DNA of 29,127 nt, from positions 1 to 29,127 of IMG/VR virus record IMGVR_UViG_3300005288_000030, one strand, 5' to 3'. This DNA comes from a virus. The notes beneath the pieces are model-generated. The model ran no database searches, was not told the origin of the DNA, and was given only the letters and a program-made list of their open reading frames with translations. Shown here piece by piece: positions 6,568 through 13,060 of the stretch. The stretch's first letter is position 1, and every line of letters starts with the position of its first letter. Made by a program: the position numbers and the translations under genes.

Positions 6568-6731
6568 GCACCAGCACTGGTGATATGCAGGCCCGCAGGC
6601 TACGCCAGCAGATCGTAGAGATACTTAAACGCAGGATCGGATTAGACGTACCGGAAAAGCAAACCTTGGACCAGCTGGTTCGCCACGCCGCCAAAGCCGG
6701 AATAGGGCTGACCATAGGAGAGATGAAATGA
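6552..6731 (+). CDS. Small basic helical protein, 59 aa
   Basis: GGAGAG 6 nt before ATG 6552. The protein is Arg-rich with a helix (MQARRLRQQIVEILKRRIG), then LDVPEKQTLDQLVRHAAKAG and IGLTIGEMK. It could be a short DNA-binding helical protein; no family recognised. Overlaps the preceding gene by 16 bp and the next by 4 bp. Confidence 0.62.
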   Translation: MPTRLSTSTGDMQARRLRQQIVEILKRRIGLDVPEKQTLDQLVRHAAKAGIGLTIGEMK

Positions 6732-7045
6732 TCACCCGCGCACAGGCTGAAGCGTTACTGACCCTGGCCGAGTCGCTGGAAGCGTGCGAGAAGCTAGATA
6801 TCCGGTTCCATCCAGGTACTAAGGTCACGTGGCTACATCGCCCCGGGGAGCACTGCGCTCTCGAGGATGGCGTAAGTGGGATGTCACTGCGACTTTACGT
6901 TAACGAGCGTGTTCCAAAGCAGGACACGATCGACTGGCGCCCCAAACCGCCAACTAGGGATTACCTAGTAAACGACCCTGATTTAGGAATCGTTCCTTCA
7001 AATATTCAAAAGAACAAACCGTCAAATCGTCGCAAGGATACCTAA
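6728..7045 (+). CDS. Hypothetical protein, 105 aa
   Basis: An N-terminal helix (AQAEALLTLAESLEACEKL) is followed by strands containing HPGTKVTWLHRPGEHC and MSLRLYVNE, and by a Pro/Lys-rich tail. No family recognised. ATGA overlap with the upstream gene, and AGGAG a few bases earlier, support the start. Confidence 0.72.
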   Translation: MITRAQAEALLTLAESLEACEKLDIRFHPGTKVTWLHRPGEHCALEDGVSGMSLRLYVNERVPKQDTIDWRPKPPTRDYLVNDPDLGIVPSNIQKNKPSNRRKDT

Positions 7046-7046
7046 C

Positions 7047-7115
7047 ATGGACGACGCCGACTTCATGTTCCTGACCATCGTTGCCTTGATGCTCATCGCG
7101 TTCTATTTCTCCTAG
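7047..7115 (+). CDS. Membrane microprotein, 22 aa
   Basis: MDDADFMFLTIVALMLIAFY and two further residues: an acidic N-terminus and one hydrophobic helix of about 16 residues. CAAGGA lies 8-10 nt before the ATG, and the stop merges with the next gene's AGGAGG. Its position exactly between two genes and its transmembrane composition favour a real gene, but the length makes this tentative. Confidence 0.5.
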   Translation: MDDADFMFLTIVALMLIAFYFS

Positions 7116-7125
7116 GAGGTGCGCC

Positions 7126-7319
7126 ATGCTTCAGCCGCCAGTATCAGACCTAGCGCCGTGGCGCCGTGGCGCCCCGGACACTGGATCACGCAGACCGGTT
7201 ATGCGCTTAACGAAAAGGATTTGATTGCGGGAACGAAACGTGTACCTGAGCGACGCATGGACATGCAGTCCAGTGTGTTCGAAGTCGATTTGATAATTGA
7301 AAGGGTGATGAGCGAATGA
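7126..7319 (+). pseudogene. Small gene broken by an 8-bp tandem duplication
   Basis: An ideal AGGAGG sits 6 nt before ATG 7126, but that frame ends at 7224 after 32 residues. The unit GCGCCGTG occurs twice in tandem at 7153-7168, with a partial third (7169-7173). Removing one unit restores a single 61-residue frame ending at 7319: MLQPPVSDLAPW, then RPGHWITQTGYALNEKDL, ending IIERVMSE. The downstream part can also be read from a GTG at 7119, but that start lies directly on the ribosome site. The gene's end overlaps the next ATG in the normal ATGA way, which supports the restored frame. Product unknown. Confidence 0.6.
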
Positions 7320-7624
7320 TTATTCCAAAGGGAACAACGCACAAGTGGTCCGTATCCGGCCAGTTCGCTAAGCGCTGCGGCGGCAACACCTGGGCGATTT
7401 GGCAAGACGACGAATGGTTGTGGATCGGTGACGGATTCAAAGGCTCTATGGTCCAGTTCATCGTAGAACCAGAACCCTCGCAAGAGGAGAAGGCTGTCGA
7501 CAGCATGGTCCAAGTTATTTTGGACTCCATCCGGTGGCCTTCTGACCAAGATGCGAGAAAATACTGCATCGCTCTTTACAAAGCAGGCTACCGCAAATTC
7601 GAAATCGTCGAGGAAGACGTATGA
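7316..7624 (+). CDS. Hypothetical Trp-rich protein, 102 aa
   Basis: Many tryptophans (WSVSG, TWAIWQDDEWLWIGDGFKG), then an acidic linker and a C-terminal helix that includes ARKYCIALYKAGYRKFEIV. The ending (C-A-LY.AGYRK) resembles small phage proteins containing a nudix-like or beta-sheet domain, but I do not recognise the family. Coupled to both neighbours by ATGA overlaps and placed directly before the CsrA-like gene. Confidence 0.7.
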   Translation: MIIPKGTTHKWSVSGQFAKRCGGNTWAIWQDDEWLWIGDGFKGSMVQFIVEPEPSQEEKAVDSMVQVILDSIRWPSDQDARKYCIALYKAGYRKFEIVEEDV

Positions 7625-7905
7625 CCAATCTAGTGTTGACCCGTAAAGCCGGCCAGTCCGTTCGCCTTCTGATCGGCGACAAAACGGAATACGTCGAGAT
7701 CCTCGATGTGACCGGCGGCTTCTGCAAATTCCGTTTGCTGTCCACCCTCCAGGTGGAACGCGTCCGGTTCCGCGACTCCATGCAAATTGCAGAGGGTGTT
7801 TCCGTCTGCGTCGTAGACCTCGCCAAAGGCCATGCAAAGCTCAATTTCACCGCGCCGCGTGATGTTCACATCCTGCGTACTGAACTGATAAAGGAAGAAA
7901 TCTGA
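7621..7905 (+). CDS. CsrA/RsmA-like RNA-binding protein with insertion
   Basis: A 94-residue protein. Residues 4-33 (LVLTRKAGQSVRLLIGD, then EYVEILDVTGG) match the first strands of CsrA (LILTRRVGE, then V.VLGVKG). Residues 74-90 (LNFTAPRDVHILRTELI) match its end (IGVNAPKEVAVHREEI). R8 and R86 correspond to the RNA-contacting arginines near positions 6-7 and 44 of CsrA. About 37 extra residues (34-70) are inserted where canonical CsrA has a short turn, giving 94 rather than about 62 residues. CsrA dimers bind GGA motifs in mRNA leaders and control translation and decay. Overlaps the previous stop (ATGA). Likely role: rewiring host or phage mRNA control. Function is inferred; the homology rests on motif reading. 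Confidence 0.72.
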   Translation: MTNLVLTRKAGQSVRLLIGDKTEYVEILDVTGGFCKFRLLSTLQVERVRFRDSMQIAEGVSVCVVDLAKGHAKLNFTAPRDVHILRTELIKEEI

Positions 7906-8486
7906 TGACCCGTATGACAAATGCTCTCCGTGATGCAATCGTTTCCGCCGCCCTCGATAAGTGCGGCCATACCGCAGCGCGAGTTGCCTATCACAAACGC
8001 AAAGAAGAGTGGAGCGAAGCGGTACGCCTTGATTCCCTCGGCATGCCAGAAGCAGAACTACTGAAGATCGAGCAGCGTGCCAAGAAAGAAATGGCTAAAG
8101 CGCCCGAAGCCGTAGTTAATCGTGAAGGTAGTCTGCGCCGCCGCAGTAACCTGATCCTGAACGTGGCGGGCCAGCGCGACACCGTATGGTTTTCCGGTGA
8201 CGAAGAAAAGGTATCGAACTTCAAACACGACTTAGCCTTCGACCATCCACTAGCTGTTGAGCGCGAAGCCCTGATCAACGAAGACGCACGGTTGGCCAAG
8301 TGGCATGGCGACGTTAAAGCACCTGTCCGAGCGGCGGTTAACGCAGTGAATACGGTAGGGCAACTGCTCAAACAGTGGCCCGAAGCTAAGGAGCTGATCC
8401 CGGCGCACGTACCAGAATCGAAGTCGCAATTGCCTGCTGTTCAGGCAGCGGATCTGAATGCGCTGATCGGCTTACCGAGTGAATAA
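7905..8486 (+). CDS. Nmad5-like protein (nucleotide-modification associated)
   Basis: 193 residues. The N-terminus MTNALRDAIVSAALDKCGHT plus a long charged helical region, a central strand block RSNLILNVAGQRDTVWFSG, then VGQLLKQWPEAKELIP and a final LPAVQAADLNALIGLP fit my memory of Nmad5 (TN.LR..I, then WPE...., then LPAL...DLN..LGL). Nmad5 was named for genomic association with nucleotide-modifying systems; its biochemical role is not established. No base-modification enzymes are visible in this window. AAGGAAG precedes the start, and the ATG overlaps the CsrA-like stop. Confidence 0.68.
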   Translation: MTRMTNALRDAIVSAALDKCGHTAARVAYHKRKEEWSEAVRLDSLGMPEAELLKIEQRAKKEMAKAPEAVVNREGSLRRRSNLILNVAGQRDTVWFSGDEEKVSNFKHDLAFDHPLAVEREALINEDARLAKWHGDVKAPVRAAVNAVNTVGQLLKQWPEAKELIPAHVPESKSQLPAVQAADLNALIGLPSE

Positions 8487-8793
8487 GTTTCCATGCCGCT
8501 GTAGATCTTGCGATGGCCGCAGAACGCTTACGCAGCTACCCGAGAACATGCGCAACGGCTGCAAGTGCAAAGCATGCCGGGAAGCACGAGCAAAAGGTAT
8601 AGAGCCGATCGTGCATTGCGACTGCGGCGGCACGTACCGGGTAGACGTGTACCGGCTCAAGACTGAGCACAAGAAATACGGGTGCCAGTGCTCGGGATTC
8701 CCGTTCGACAACGGCACCCACCGCAAAGGCAGTTCCAGCCCATCGAACGGGTGGTACTGCATCCATAACGTGAAAGGAGAAGGAAATGCTTGA
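8479..8793 (+). CDS. Cysteine-rich zinc-binding protein, 104 aa
   Basis: GTG start overlapping the preceding gene's end by 8 bp. It has at least four paired cysteine motifs: CRCRSC (6-11), CKCKAC (29-34), CDCGG (47-49 region) and CQCSG (69-71 region), plus CIH near the end. It likely folds as two tandem zinc ribbons, with basic residues suited to nucleic-acid binding. Family not recognised. Next gene overlaps by 8 bp. Confidence 0.72.
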   Translation: MNKFPCRCRSCDGRRTLTQLPENMRNGCKCKACREARAKGIEPIVHCDCGGTYRVDVYRLKTEHKKYGCQCSGFPFDNGTHRKGSSSPSNGWYCIHNVKGEGNA

Positions 8794-9055
8794 TCAACAA
8801 AACAACGAAATCCGTATCGGCGTTGCTTACCAATTCATTTTCGGTATGCCAGGGCCTGACGTAACCTGCCTAGTGGTTGAAGGCTTCAACGAAGACGGCA
8901 CCGTCCAGTGCTACGACGTGCATTTCAAAATGCGTTTGGAAAGCGTAAAGCCGGATCGGTTGTGGCGCCCGCTTAAGCACACGTGGGCGGCGTGGCCTGG
9001 TGATGTAAAAGCTGTGACCGAGTACGTCGGTGCGCAGGCTTTGGATCTGAACTGA
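8786..9055 (+). CDS. Hypothetical protein, 89 aa
   Basis: Beta-rich: IRIGVAYQFIF, VTCLVVEGFNEDGTVQCYDV and MRLESVKPDRLW are probable strands, followed by WAAWPGDVKAVTEYVGAQAL. The pattern of short strands resembles small SH3-like phage proteins; no family recognised. AAAGGAGAAGGAA gives a strong ribosome site. Last gene before the promoter at 9085. Confidence 0.7.
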   Translation: MLDQQNNEIRIGVAYQFIFGMPGPDVTCLVVEGFNEDGTVQCYDVHFKMRLESVKPDRLWRPLKHTWAAWPGDVKAVTEYVGAQALDLN

Positions 9056-9084
9056 ATAGCTACAAGTATTAGCAACTAAACCAC

Positions 9085-9113
9085 TTGACATACCTTGTGC
9101 CGCTCTCTACCAT
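9085..9113 (+). promoter_or_regulatory. Strong sigma70-like promoter for replication module
   Basis: A perfect TTGACA (9085-9090), 17 bp spacer and TACCAT (9108-9113), in the 93 bp gap before the gene at 9149. Best match to host sigma70 consensus in the window. An 8-bp inverted repeat overlaps its -10 element. Confidence 0.65.
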
Positions 9114-9123
9114 CTGCGGCACA
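9096..9123. promoter_or_regulatory. Operator-like inverted repeat on the -10 element
   Basis: TGTGCCGC (9096-9103) and GCGGCACA (9116-9123) form a perfect 8-bp dyad with a 12 nt centre that contains the -10 hexamer. There is no U-tract after it, so it is a repressor site or 5' RNA hairpin rather than a terminator. Confidence 0.5.
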
Positions 9124-9148
9124 CCTTAACCAAAAAGGAACTTGCAAC

Positions 9149-9577
9149 ATGTCGATCGAAGCCCTGATCCAAGCCCATACCGAAGCGCTGCTCGCGAACA
9201 CCGAAGCCGTCAAGCTGCTGACCCTCTCCCTGGCCGGCCGTACTCCTACCGCTGAAAAGCCGAACGTCAAGAAGGACGCGGCAAAGGTCGAAGTGAAGAA
9301 AGAAGAAAAGGCCGCAGAGAAAGCGTCCACGGACGAAGCTCAAGAAGCTATAGACAAAGAGCAGGACGGGAAAGCCGAGGCCGTTCCATACGAAACCGTC
9401 CGCGCACTGGTGCTCAAGCTGGCCCCGACGCAGCGTGACGCGATCAAGGGGCTGAACGCAAAGCACGGTATTGCGAACCTCAAAATGCTGCTGGACAAGG
9501 AAGACGACTTTAGCACCGTTAACGACCAGGCGAAGCTCGAAGCCGTCTACGCCGATCTTCAAGCGCTTGAGGGCTAA
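9149..9577 (+). CDS. Conserved-type protein upstream of DUF2800, 142 aa
   Basis: Start at ATG 9149 after AAAAAGGAA. Three parts: an N-terminal helix (SIEALIQAHTEALLANTEAV), a charged Lys/Glu/Ala linker (about residues 35-80), and a C-terminal helical domain (ETVRALVLKLAPTQRDAIKG; LKMLLDKEDDFSTV). The layout suggests two helical domains on a flexible tether. It heads the DUF2800/DUF2815 module, so a role with ssDNA or recombination is likely, but the function is unknown. Confidence 0.72.
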   Translation: MSIEALIQAHTEALLANTEAVKLLTLSLAGRTPTAEKPNVKKDAAKVEVKKEEKAAEKASTDEAQEAIDKEQDGKAEAVPYETVRALVLKLAPTQRDAIKGLNAKHGIANLKMLLDKEDDFSTVNDQAKLEAVYADLQALEG

Positions 9578-9581
9578 GGCC

Positions 9582-10985
9582 ATGGCACACGCCTTTCTTT
9601 CGCCTAGCGGCGCGGCAGCGTGGATGCGCTGCAACGCTAAACCATACCGGGAGCGCGACTTCCCGGACCAAAGCAACGAGTCTGCCGAGGAGGGTACGGC
9701 AGCCCACTATCTGCTTGAGCAATGCTTAGAGCAGAACGTGGACGCGGCGCACTTCAACGGCCTGCGCATCAAAGTAGAAGACGGCAAAACTGAGTTCCAT
9801 ACTTCCGGCGCTTACCCGGTAGGGCCGGACATGACTCGCGAAATCCAGAAGGTATTGGACCTGGCGCGTAGTGATGCCGAAGGCGCAACGATCTATCCGG
9901 AGCAGGTTTTGCCGATCAGCCAGTTCACCGGCGAAGACGGGGCGACCGGCACCTGCGACATGGTGATCGTCAAAGGCAAAACGATTTGGATTCGAGATTT
10001 GAAATTTGGTCGTGGCGTTCAGGTCTTCGCCGAGGGCAACGAGCAATTGCTGCTCTACGGCGGCGCGGCGCTCGATGAGTTCGACGTTATGGGCGAGATC
10101 GAAAATCTAGTTCTTTGCATCGATCAGCCTCGCATGTCGCACTTCGACAAGTGGGAACTCACGGTAGCAGATGCGCGCTGCATCCTGGAGGGCATCAAGG
10201 AGACGGCTTCGCTGATCTTGGCTACCGAAGCGGAGAATCTGGAAGCAACGCCCGGCGATAAGCAGTGCCGATTCTGCAAAGCGTCGGCAACCTGTAAAGA
10301 GCGAACCGACTTCACGCTACAACTGATCACAGATACCTTCACGGATCTCGACAAAGGCTTCATCAAAGTCGAAATGCCGCAGGCTGAAAAGCTATTGGCC
10401 CAAGCGTTCGACGTGAAGCCAGCAGCGATGACTTATCACGAACAAACAGAAAGCGGTCACGACGGTCTGCCAAGCGCAGCGCACTTCACCGTCAAGAAGC
10501 CGAACATCCGGCCAAGTCTCGAAGCGGCAGAAGCCAAGTTGCCGGACGCATCGGATGAGCGCTTGGCTACGCTGATGGACGCGGCCGACATGATCGAGGG
10601 CTTCGCCAAAGCGGTACGTGCCGAGCTTGAGCGCAGACTTCTTAAAGGCAACTTCACCGACGCCCGCTACAAGCTGGTCGAAGGCCGGATGGGTAATCGT
10701 GAATATGAGGACGAAGATGCAGCAGAAGCCGAGATGAAGGCGATGCGCTTGAAGTCCGACGAGATGTACAGCAAGAAGATTATCAGCCCCGCACAGGCCG
10801 AGAAGCTGCTTAAAGAGAAGAACCCTCGCAAGTGGGCGAAGCTCCAGAAGCTGATCGTACAACGCCCCGGCAAGCCATCTGTAGCCCCGGCAAGTGACAA
10901 GCGTCCAGCTTTGAGCATGGCGATTGCCGAGCAGTTCGAAGAGCTGCCCGCGGAAGTAGAAGACAACTTCGAGGATTTGGTATGA
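9582..10985 (+). CDS. DUF2800 protein, Cas4/RecB-like PD-(D/E)XK nuclease
   Basis: 467 residues. An N-terminal FLSPSGAAAWMRCNAKP segment carries C17, GTAAHYLLE carries H42, YPEQVLP carries E107, GTCDMVI carries D126, IRDLKFGRG carries D139 and K141, and QLLLYGGA carries Q155. A CRFCKASATC cluster supplies C229, C232 and C238. This is the RecB/Cas4 motif order, with four cysteines able to hold an iron-sulfur cluster. The C-terminal 200 residues are helical and charged. Likely an exonuclease acting with the ssDNA-binding DUF2815 protein downstream in recombination or end processing. The ATG at 9582 is preferred to an upstream in-frame start that lies inside the previous gene. Confidence 0.88.
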   Translation: MAHAFLSPSGAAAWMRCNAKPYRERDFPDQSNESAEEGTAAHYLLEQCLEQNVDAAHFNGLRIKVEDGKTEFHTSGAYPVGPDMTREIQKVLDLARSDAEGATIYPEQVLPISQFTGEDGATGTCDMVIVKGKTIWIRDLKFGRGVQVFAEGNEQLLLYGGAALDEFDVMGEIENLVLCIDQPRMSHFDKWELTVADARCILEGIKETASLILATEAENLEATPGDKQCRFCKASATCKERTDFTLQLITDTFTDLDKGFIKVEMPQAEKLLAQAFDVKPAAMTYHEQTESGHDGLPSAAHFTVKKPNIRPSLEAAEAKLPDASDERLATLMDAADMIEGFAKAVRAELERRLLKGNFTDARYKLVEGRMGNREYEDEDAAEAEMKAMRLKSDEMYSKKIISPAQAEKLLKEKNPRKWAKLQKLIVQRPGKPSVAPASDKRPALSMAIAEQFEELPAEVEDNFEDLV

Positions 10986-11140
10986 AGCCGGTCAAGCCTA
11001 AACCTACCACTGAAGCGGAGTGGATGGAGCACTACAAAGATTTTACTTTCGACGAATTGTTACGTCGGGTAGCCGAATTAGAAGTCTTGAAAAAGGCTCA
11101 ACGTGACGCTTTACACAACCAGGGTAGCGGAAGCTACTAA
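10982..11140 (+). CDS. Small protein between DUF2800 and DUF2815, 52 aa
   Basis: MKPVKPKPTTEAEWMEHYKD onward, with a helix FDELLRRVAELEVLKKAQRD and a Gly/Ser end. Pro/Lys-rich N-terminus and one amphipathic helix. ATGA overlap with the nuclease gene. No family recognised; possibly an accessory subunit of the neighbouring proteins. The last codons lie in a small hairpin, GTAGC-GGAA-GCTAC. Confidence 0.62.
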   Translation: MKPVKPKPTTEAEWMEHYKDFTFDELLRRVAELEVLKKAQRDALHNQGSGSY

Positions 11141-11181
11141 CCGAAACCAACAGAACCCTAAACTGATACTGAGGATTTACC

Positions 11182-11730
11182 ATGAAACACACTTTCGCAA
11201 ACGCCCGCATCTCCTTCCCGAACATCTTCACCGCCAAGGCGAACGAGCAAGGCAAGGAGCAGTTCTCCGCTGCCTTCCTGTTCGAGCCTGATCACAAAGG
11301 CATTCCGGCACTCGACGCCGTGATCGAAGAAGTAGGTAAGGCCAAGTGGGGCGCCAAATGGCCGGCGGTGAAGAAGGAGCTGACTGCGGGTGGCAAGCTG
11401 CTCGTTCACAACGGTGACAGCAAAGCTTCCCTGGCTGGCTACGAAGGCAATCTGTTCTTCAACGCCTACAACACCGTTCGCCCAACGGTCGTTGACCGTG
11501 ACCGTTCGCCGTTGACCGCACAAGACGGCAAGCCGTACTCCGGTAGCTTCGTGAACGTGATCGTTGATATCTGGGCCCAGGACAACAGCTATGGCAAGCG
11601 CATCAACGCCCAGCTCCAAGGCATCCAGTTCGTCAAAGACGGCGAAGCGTTCTCCGGTGGCGGCACCTCGGCAGATGCTAGCGACTTCGAGGAGATCGCA
11701 GACGGCGCTGATGCGGACGACCTGGCGTAA
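11182..11730 (+). CDS. DUF2815 ssDNA-binding protein
   Basis: 182 residues. The start MKHTFANARISFPNIFTAKA and later LFFNAYNTVRPTVVDRDRSP, YSGSFVNVIVDIWAQDN and GKRINAQLQGIQFVKDGEAF are hallmarks of DUF2815, an OB-fold family related to T7 gp2.5. The C-terminal 17 residues are acidic (DFEEIADGADADDLA), as in proteins of this kind that recruit partners through an acidic tail. GAGG lies 8-9 nt before the ATG. It would coat single-stranded DNA during replication and recombination. Confidence 0.9.
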   Translation: MKHTFANARISFPNIFTAKANEQGKEQFSAAFLFEPDHKGIPALDAVIEEVGKAKWGAKWPAVKKELTAGGKLLVHNGDSKASLAGYEGNLFFNAYNTVRPTVVDRDRSPLTAQDGKPYSGSFVNVIVDIWAQDNSYGKRINAQLQGIQFVKDGEAFSGGGTSADASDFEEIADGADADDLA

Positions 11731-11740
11731 GGAGAAAGAC

Positions 11741-11926
11741 GTGGCCCAAGCTACCGCAAAGCAGCCTGATGAGATCGAAGTCGTGCTTCGACTTACGATG
11801 AAAGAAGCAGAAGCTCTGAAGGCTTTCACTCAGAACGAAATGCAGCTTGACGAATCAAAGGAGCTTTCTTCGATCCGTTACTCGATCTGGCACGCCCTAG
11901 ACGACGCTAAGGTCGCCAACCCTTAA
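11741..11926 (+). CDS. Small hypothetical protein, 61 aa
   Basis: GTG start after GGAG (AAAGAC spacer). MAQATAKQPDEIEVVLRLTM continues into two helices (KEAEALKAFTQNEMQ; SSIRYSIWHALDDAK). A short strand followed by a helix pair. Family not recognised. Last gene before a strong terminator, so it ends the replication sub-operon. Confidence 0.65.
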   Translation: MAQATAKQPDEIEVVLRLTMKEAEALKAFTQNEMQLDESKELSSIRYSIWHALDDAKVANP

Positions 11927-11941
11927 AACAAGCAACACCAG

Positions 11942-11967
11942 AAGGCCCGGCTCTCGTCGGGCTTTTT
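11942..11967 (+). terminator. Rho-independent terminator
   Basis: A 10-bp stem (AAGGCCCGGC with GTCGGGCTTT, including two GU pairs) and TCTC loop, with a five-T run at 11963-11967, 15 bp after the stop at 11926. Classic intrinsic terminator, ending transcripts of the DUF2800-DUF2815 segment. Confidence 0.85.
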
Positions 11968-11990
11968 GTTGACCGCTCGTCGGGATACGC

Positions 11991-12019
11991 AAGACAATAC
12001 AAGTAATGCGTTGTACATT
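11991..12019 (+). promoter_or_regulatory. Promoter restarting transcription after terminator
   Basis: AAGACA (11991-11996), 17 bp spacer and TACATT (12014-12019). It lies directly after the terminator and before a new run of genes, and it aligns in register with the promoter at 4585-4613. Confidence 0.55.
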
Positions 12020-12055
12020 TGCTTTAACGAAAACAAACGCAGGGAGTAACGGGAA

Positions 12056-12208
12056 ATGTCAGCATTCATTTTGTGGGTTTGGATTTACAGCTACCCGAAC
12101 ACATCCGTCGTTAGCGCGGAGTATTCGTCTCGCGAGAAATGCGAACAGGCCTACGTCGAGATCAAGAAAGAGGGTAATACTCGCGGCCACGTTTGCACGG
12201 AGAAATAG
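12056..12208 (+). CDS. Two-cysteine microprotein, 50 aa (type A)
   Basis: MSAFILWVWIYSYPNTSVVS, then AEYSSREKCEQAYVEIKKEG and CTEK. Hydrophobic, aromatic N-terminus, and two cysteines at 29 and 47. AGGGAG precedes the ATG. Layout and length match the 50-residue protein at 19748-19900 (cysteines at 30 and 47). If exported, the cysteines could form a disulfide. No known function. Confidence 0.6.
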   Translation: MSAFILWVWIYSYPNTSVVSAEYSSREKCEQAYVEIKKEGNTRGHVCTEK

Positions 12209-12212
12209 CCAA

Positions 12213-12329
12213 ATGAACATCGCATTCAGCATCCAGTGCTACAAGAAGCTCCGCGCCAAGGGCTACAAACCAGCCGCCGCGCTCTACGCTGCAAAGTTCT
12301 ACAAATCGCGTTATCCGTTCATCAAGTAG
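12213..12329 (+). CDS. Basic microprotein, 38 aa
   Basis: MNIAFSIQCYKKLRAKGYKP, then AAALYAAKFYKSRYPFIK. Very basic and Tyr/Lys-rich, likely one or two short helices. GGAG lies about 11 nt before the ATG, a loose spacing, and the gene is tightly placed between neighbours. Function unknown. Confidence 0.5.
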   Translation: MNIAFSIQCYKKLRAKGYKPAAALYAAKFYKSRYPFIK

Positions 12330-12340
12330 GGAGAAGGGAA

Positions 12341-12550
12341 ATGGCCCGTTGGGATGTCAAGCCAGTAAAACGCAGTGAACCGTACCGATACCTGATAGTC
12401 CTGCTCGAAGACTGGGGGAGCCATAAACCTTCTGGTCACGAGCGTTACCAAACCAAAGAACAAGCAATCGCCCGTGCAAAGTTTCTCGCCAAAATTGGCC
12501 AACGCTGCGATGTCTTGGTAGACGTTGCCGCCTCTTACGGAAAGGAATAA
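12341..12550 (+). CDS. Small hypothetical protein, 69 aa
   Basis: AGGGAGAAGGGAA precedes ATG 12341. Strand-helix-strand layout: YRYLIVLLEDWGSH, then TKEQAIARAKFLAKIGQ, then CDVLVDVAAS. Basic near both ends. The compact alpha/beta layout resembles many short phage proteins, with no specific family recognised. Confidence 0.65.
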   Translation: MARWDVKPVKRSEPYRYLIVLLEDWGSHKPSGHERYQTKEQAIARAKFLAKIGQRCDVLVDVAASYGKE

Positions 12551-12552
12551 TC

Positions 12553-12936
12553 ATGAAAACCCTTATCGCCGCTGCACTGCTCATCAGCCTTACCGGCTGC
12601 TCTACCATCATGAACGACCGCATTACCGACGTCAGTGTGCTGTCCGAGCCATCCGGCCAGCGCTACAGCATCACCGACGAAGACGGTAAGCGTGTACGCA
12701 CCGGCACTACGCCTGACCAGATCAAGCTGGACGCAGCGGCCGGATTCTTCGACGGGCAGACCTACCAGGTCAAGTACGAAGACGGTAAGACAACCGAACT
12801 CGACTCGCGCACCACGCCTTGGTACTGGGTCGGGTTCTGCATCACGGTCGTATCCGGCTTCATTGTCGATCCGCTGACCGGCGATATGTTCAGCCTTCCT
12901 GCGGAGGTGTCGAATGTTAACCCCGATCGTTCTTAA
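12553..12936 (+). CDS. Phage lipoprotein, 127 aa
   Basis: Signal peptide MKTLIAAALLISLTGCS with lipobox LTGC; C16 would be lipidated. The mature part has a strand-rich middle (DVSVLSEPSGQRYSITDEDG) and a C-terminal hydrophobic segment WYWVGFCITVVSGFIVDPLT ending GDMFSLP. The W-x-G...IDP.TG.MW pattern is shared with small bacterial lipoproteins of unknown function. In phages, early-expressed outer-membrane lipoproteins often block receptors against superinfection (as for T5 Llp); that role is inferred. The gene's end overlaps the next by 23 bp. Confidence 0.8.
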   Translation: MKTLIAAALLISLTGCSTIMNDRITDVSVLSEPSGQRYSITDEDGKRVRTGTTPDQIKLDAAAGFFDGQTYQVKYEDGKTTELDSRTTPWYWVGFCITVVSGFIVDPLTGDMFSLPAEVSNVNPDRS

Positions 12937-13060
12937 AGGTTACGTACAGTGGGTTCACCCCTGGCGCGCTGCGCAAGGCCAGTCCGTCTACCTGTACGGT
13001 GAGGACTACAATTCCCCGTACTGCCCAATCCAATTCGAGGTGCGCAATGACAGCGTTTGA
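12914..13060 (+). CDS. Small hypothetical protein, 48 aa
   Basis: MLTPIVLKGYVQWVHPWRAA, then QGQSVYLYGEDYN and CPIQFEVRNDSV. A strong GGAGG 7 nt before the ATG lies within the lipoprotein gene. Beta-rich and aromatic. Overlaps the lipoprotein by 23 bp and the Rmf-like gene by 14 bp, each in a different frame. No family recognised. Confidence 0.6.
   Translation: MLTPIVLKGYVQWVHPWRAAQGQSVYLYGEDYNSPYCPIQFEVRNDSV

Noticed and set aside
7153-7173. Programmed ribosomal frameshift site
   Set aside because: No slippery heptamer; a simple 8-bp duplication explains the frame change.
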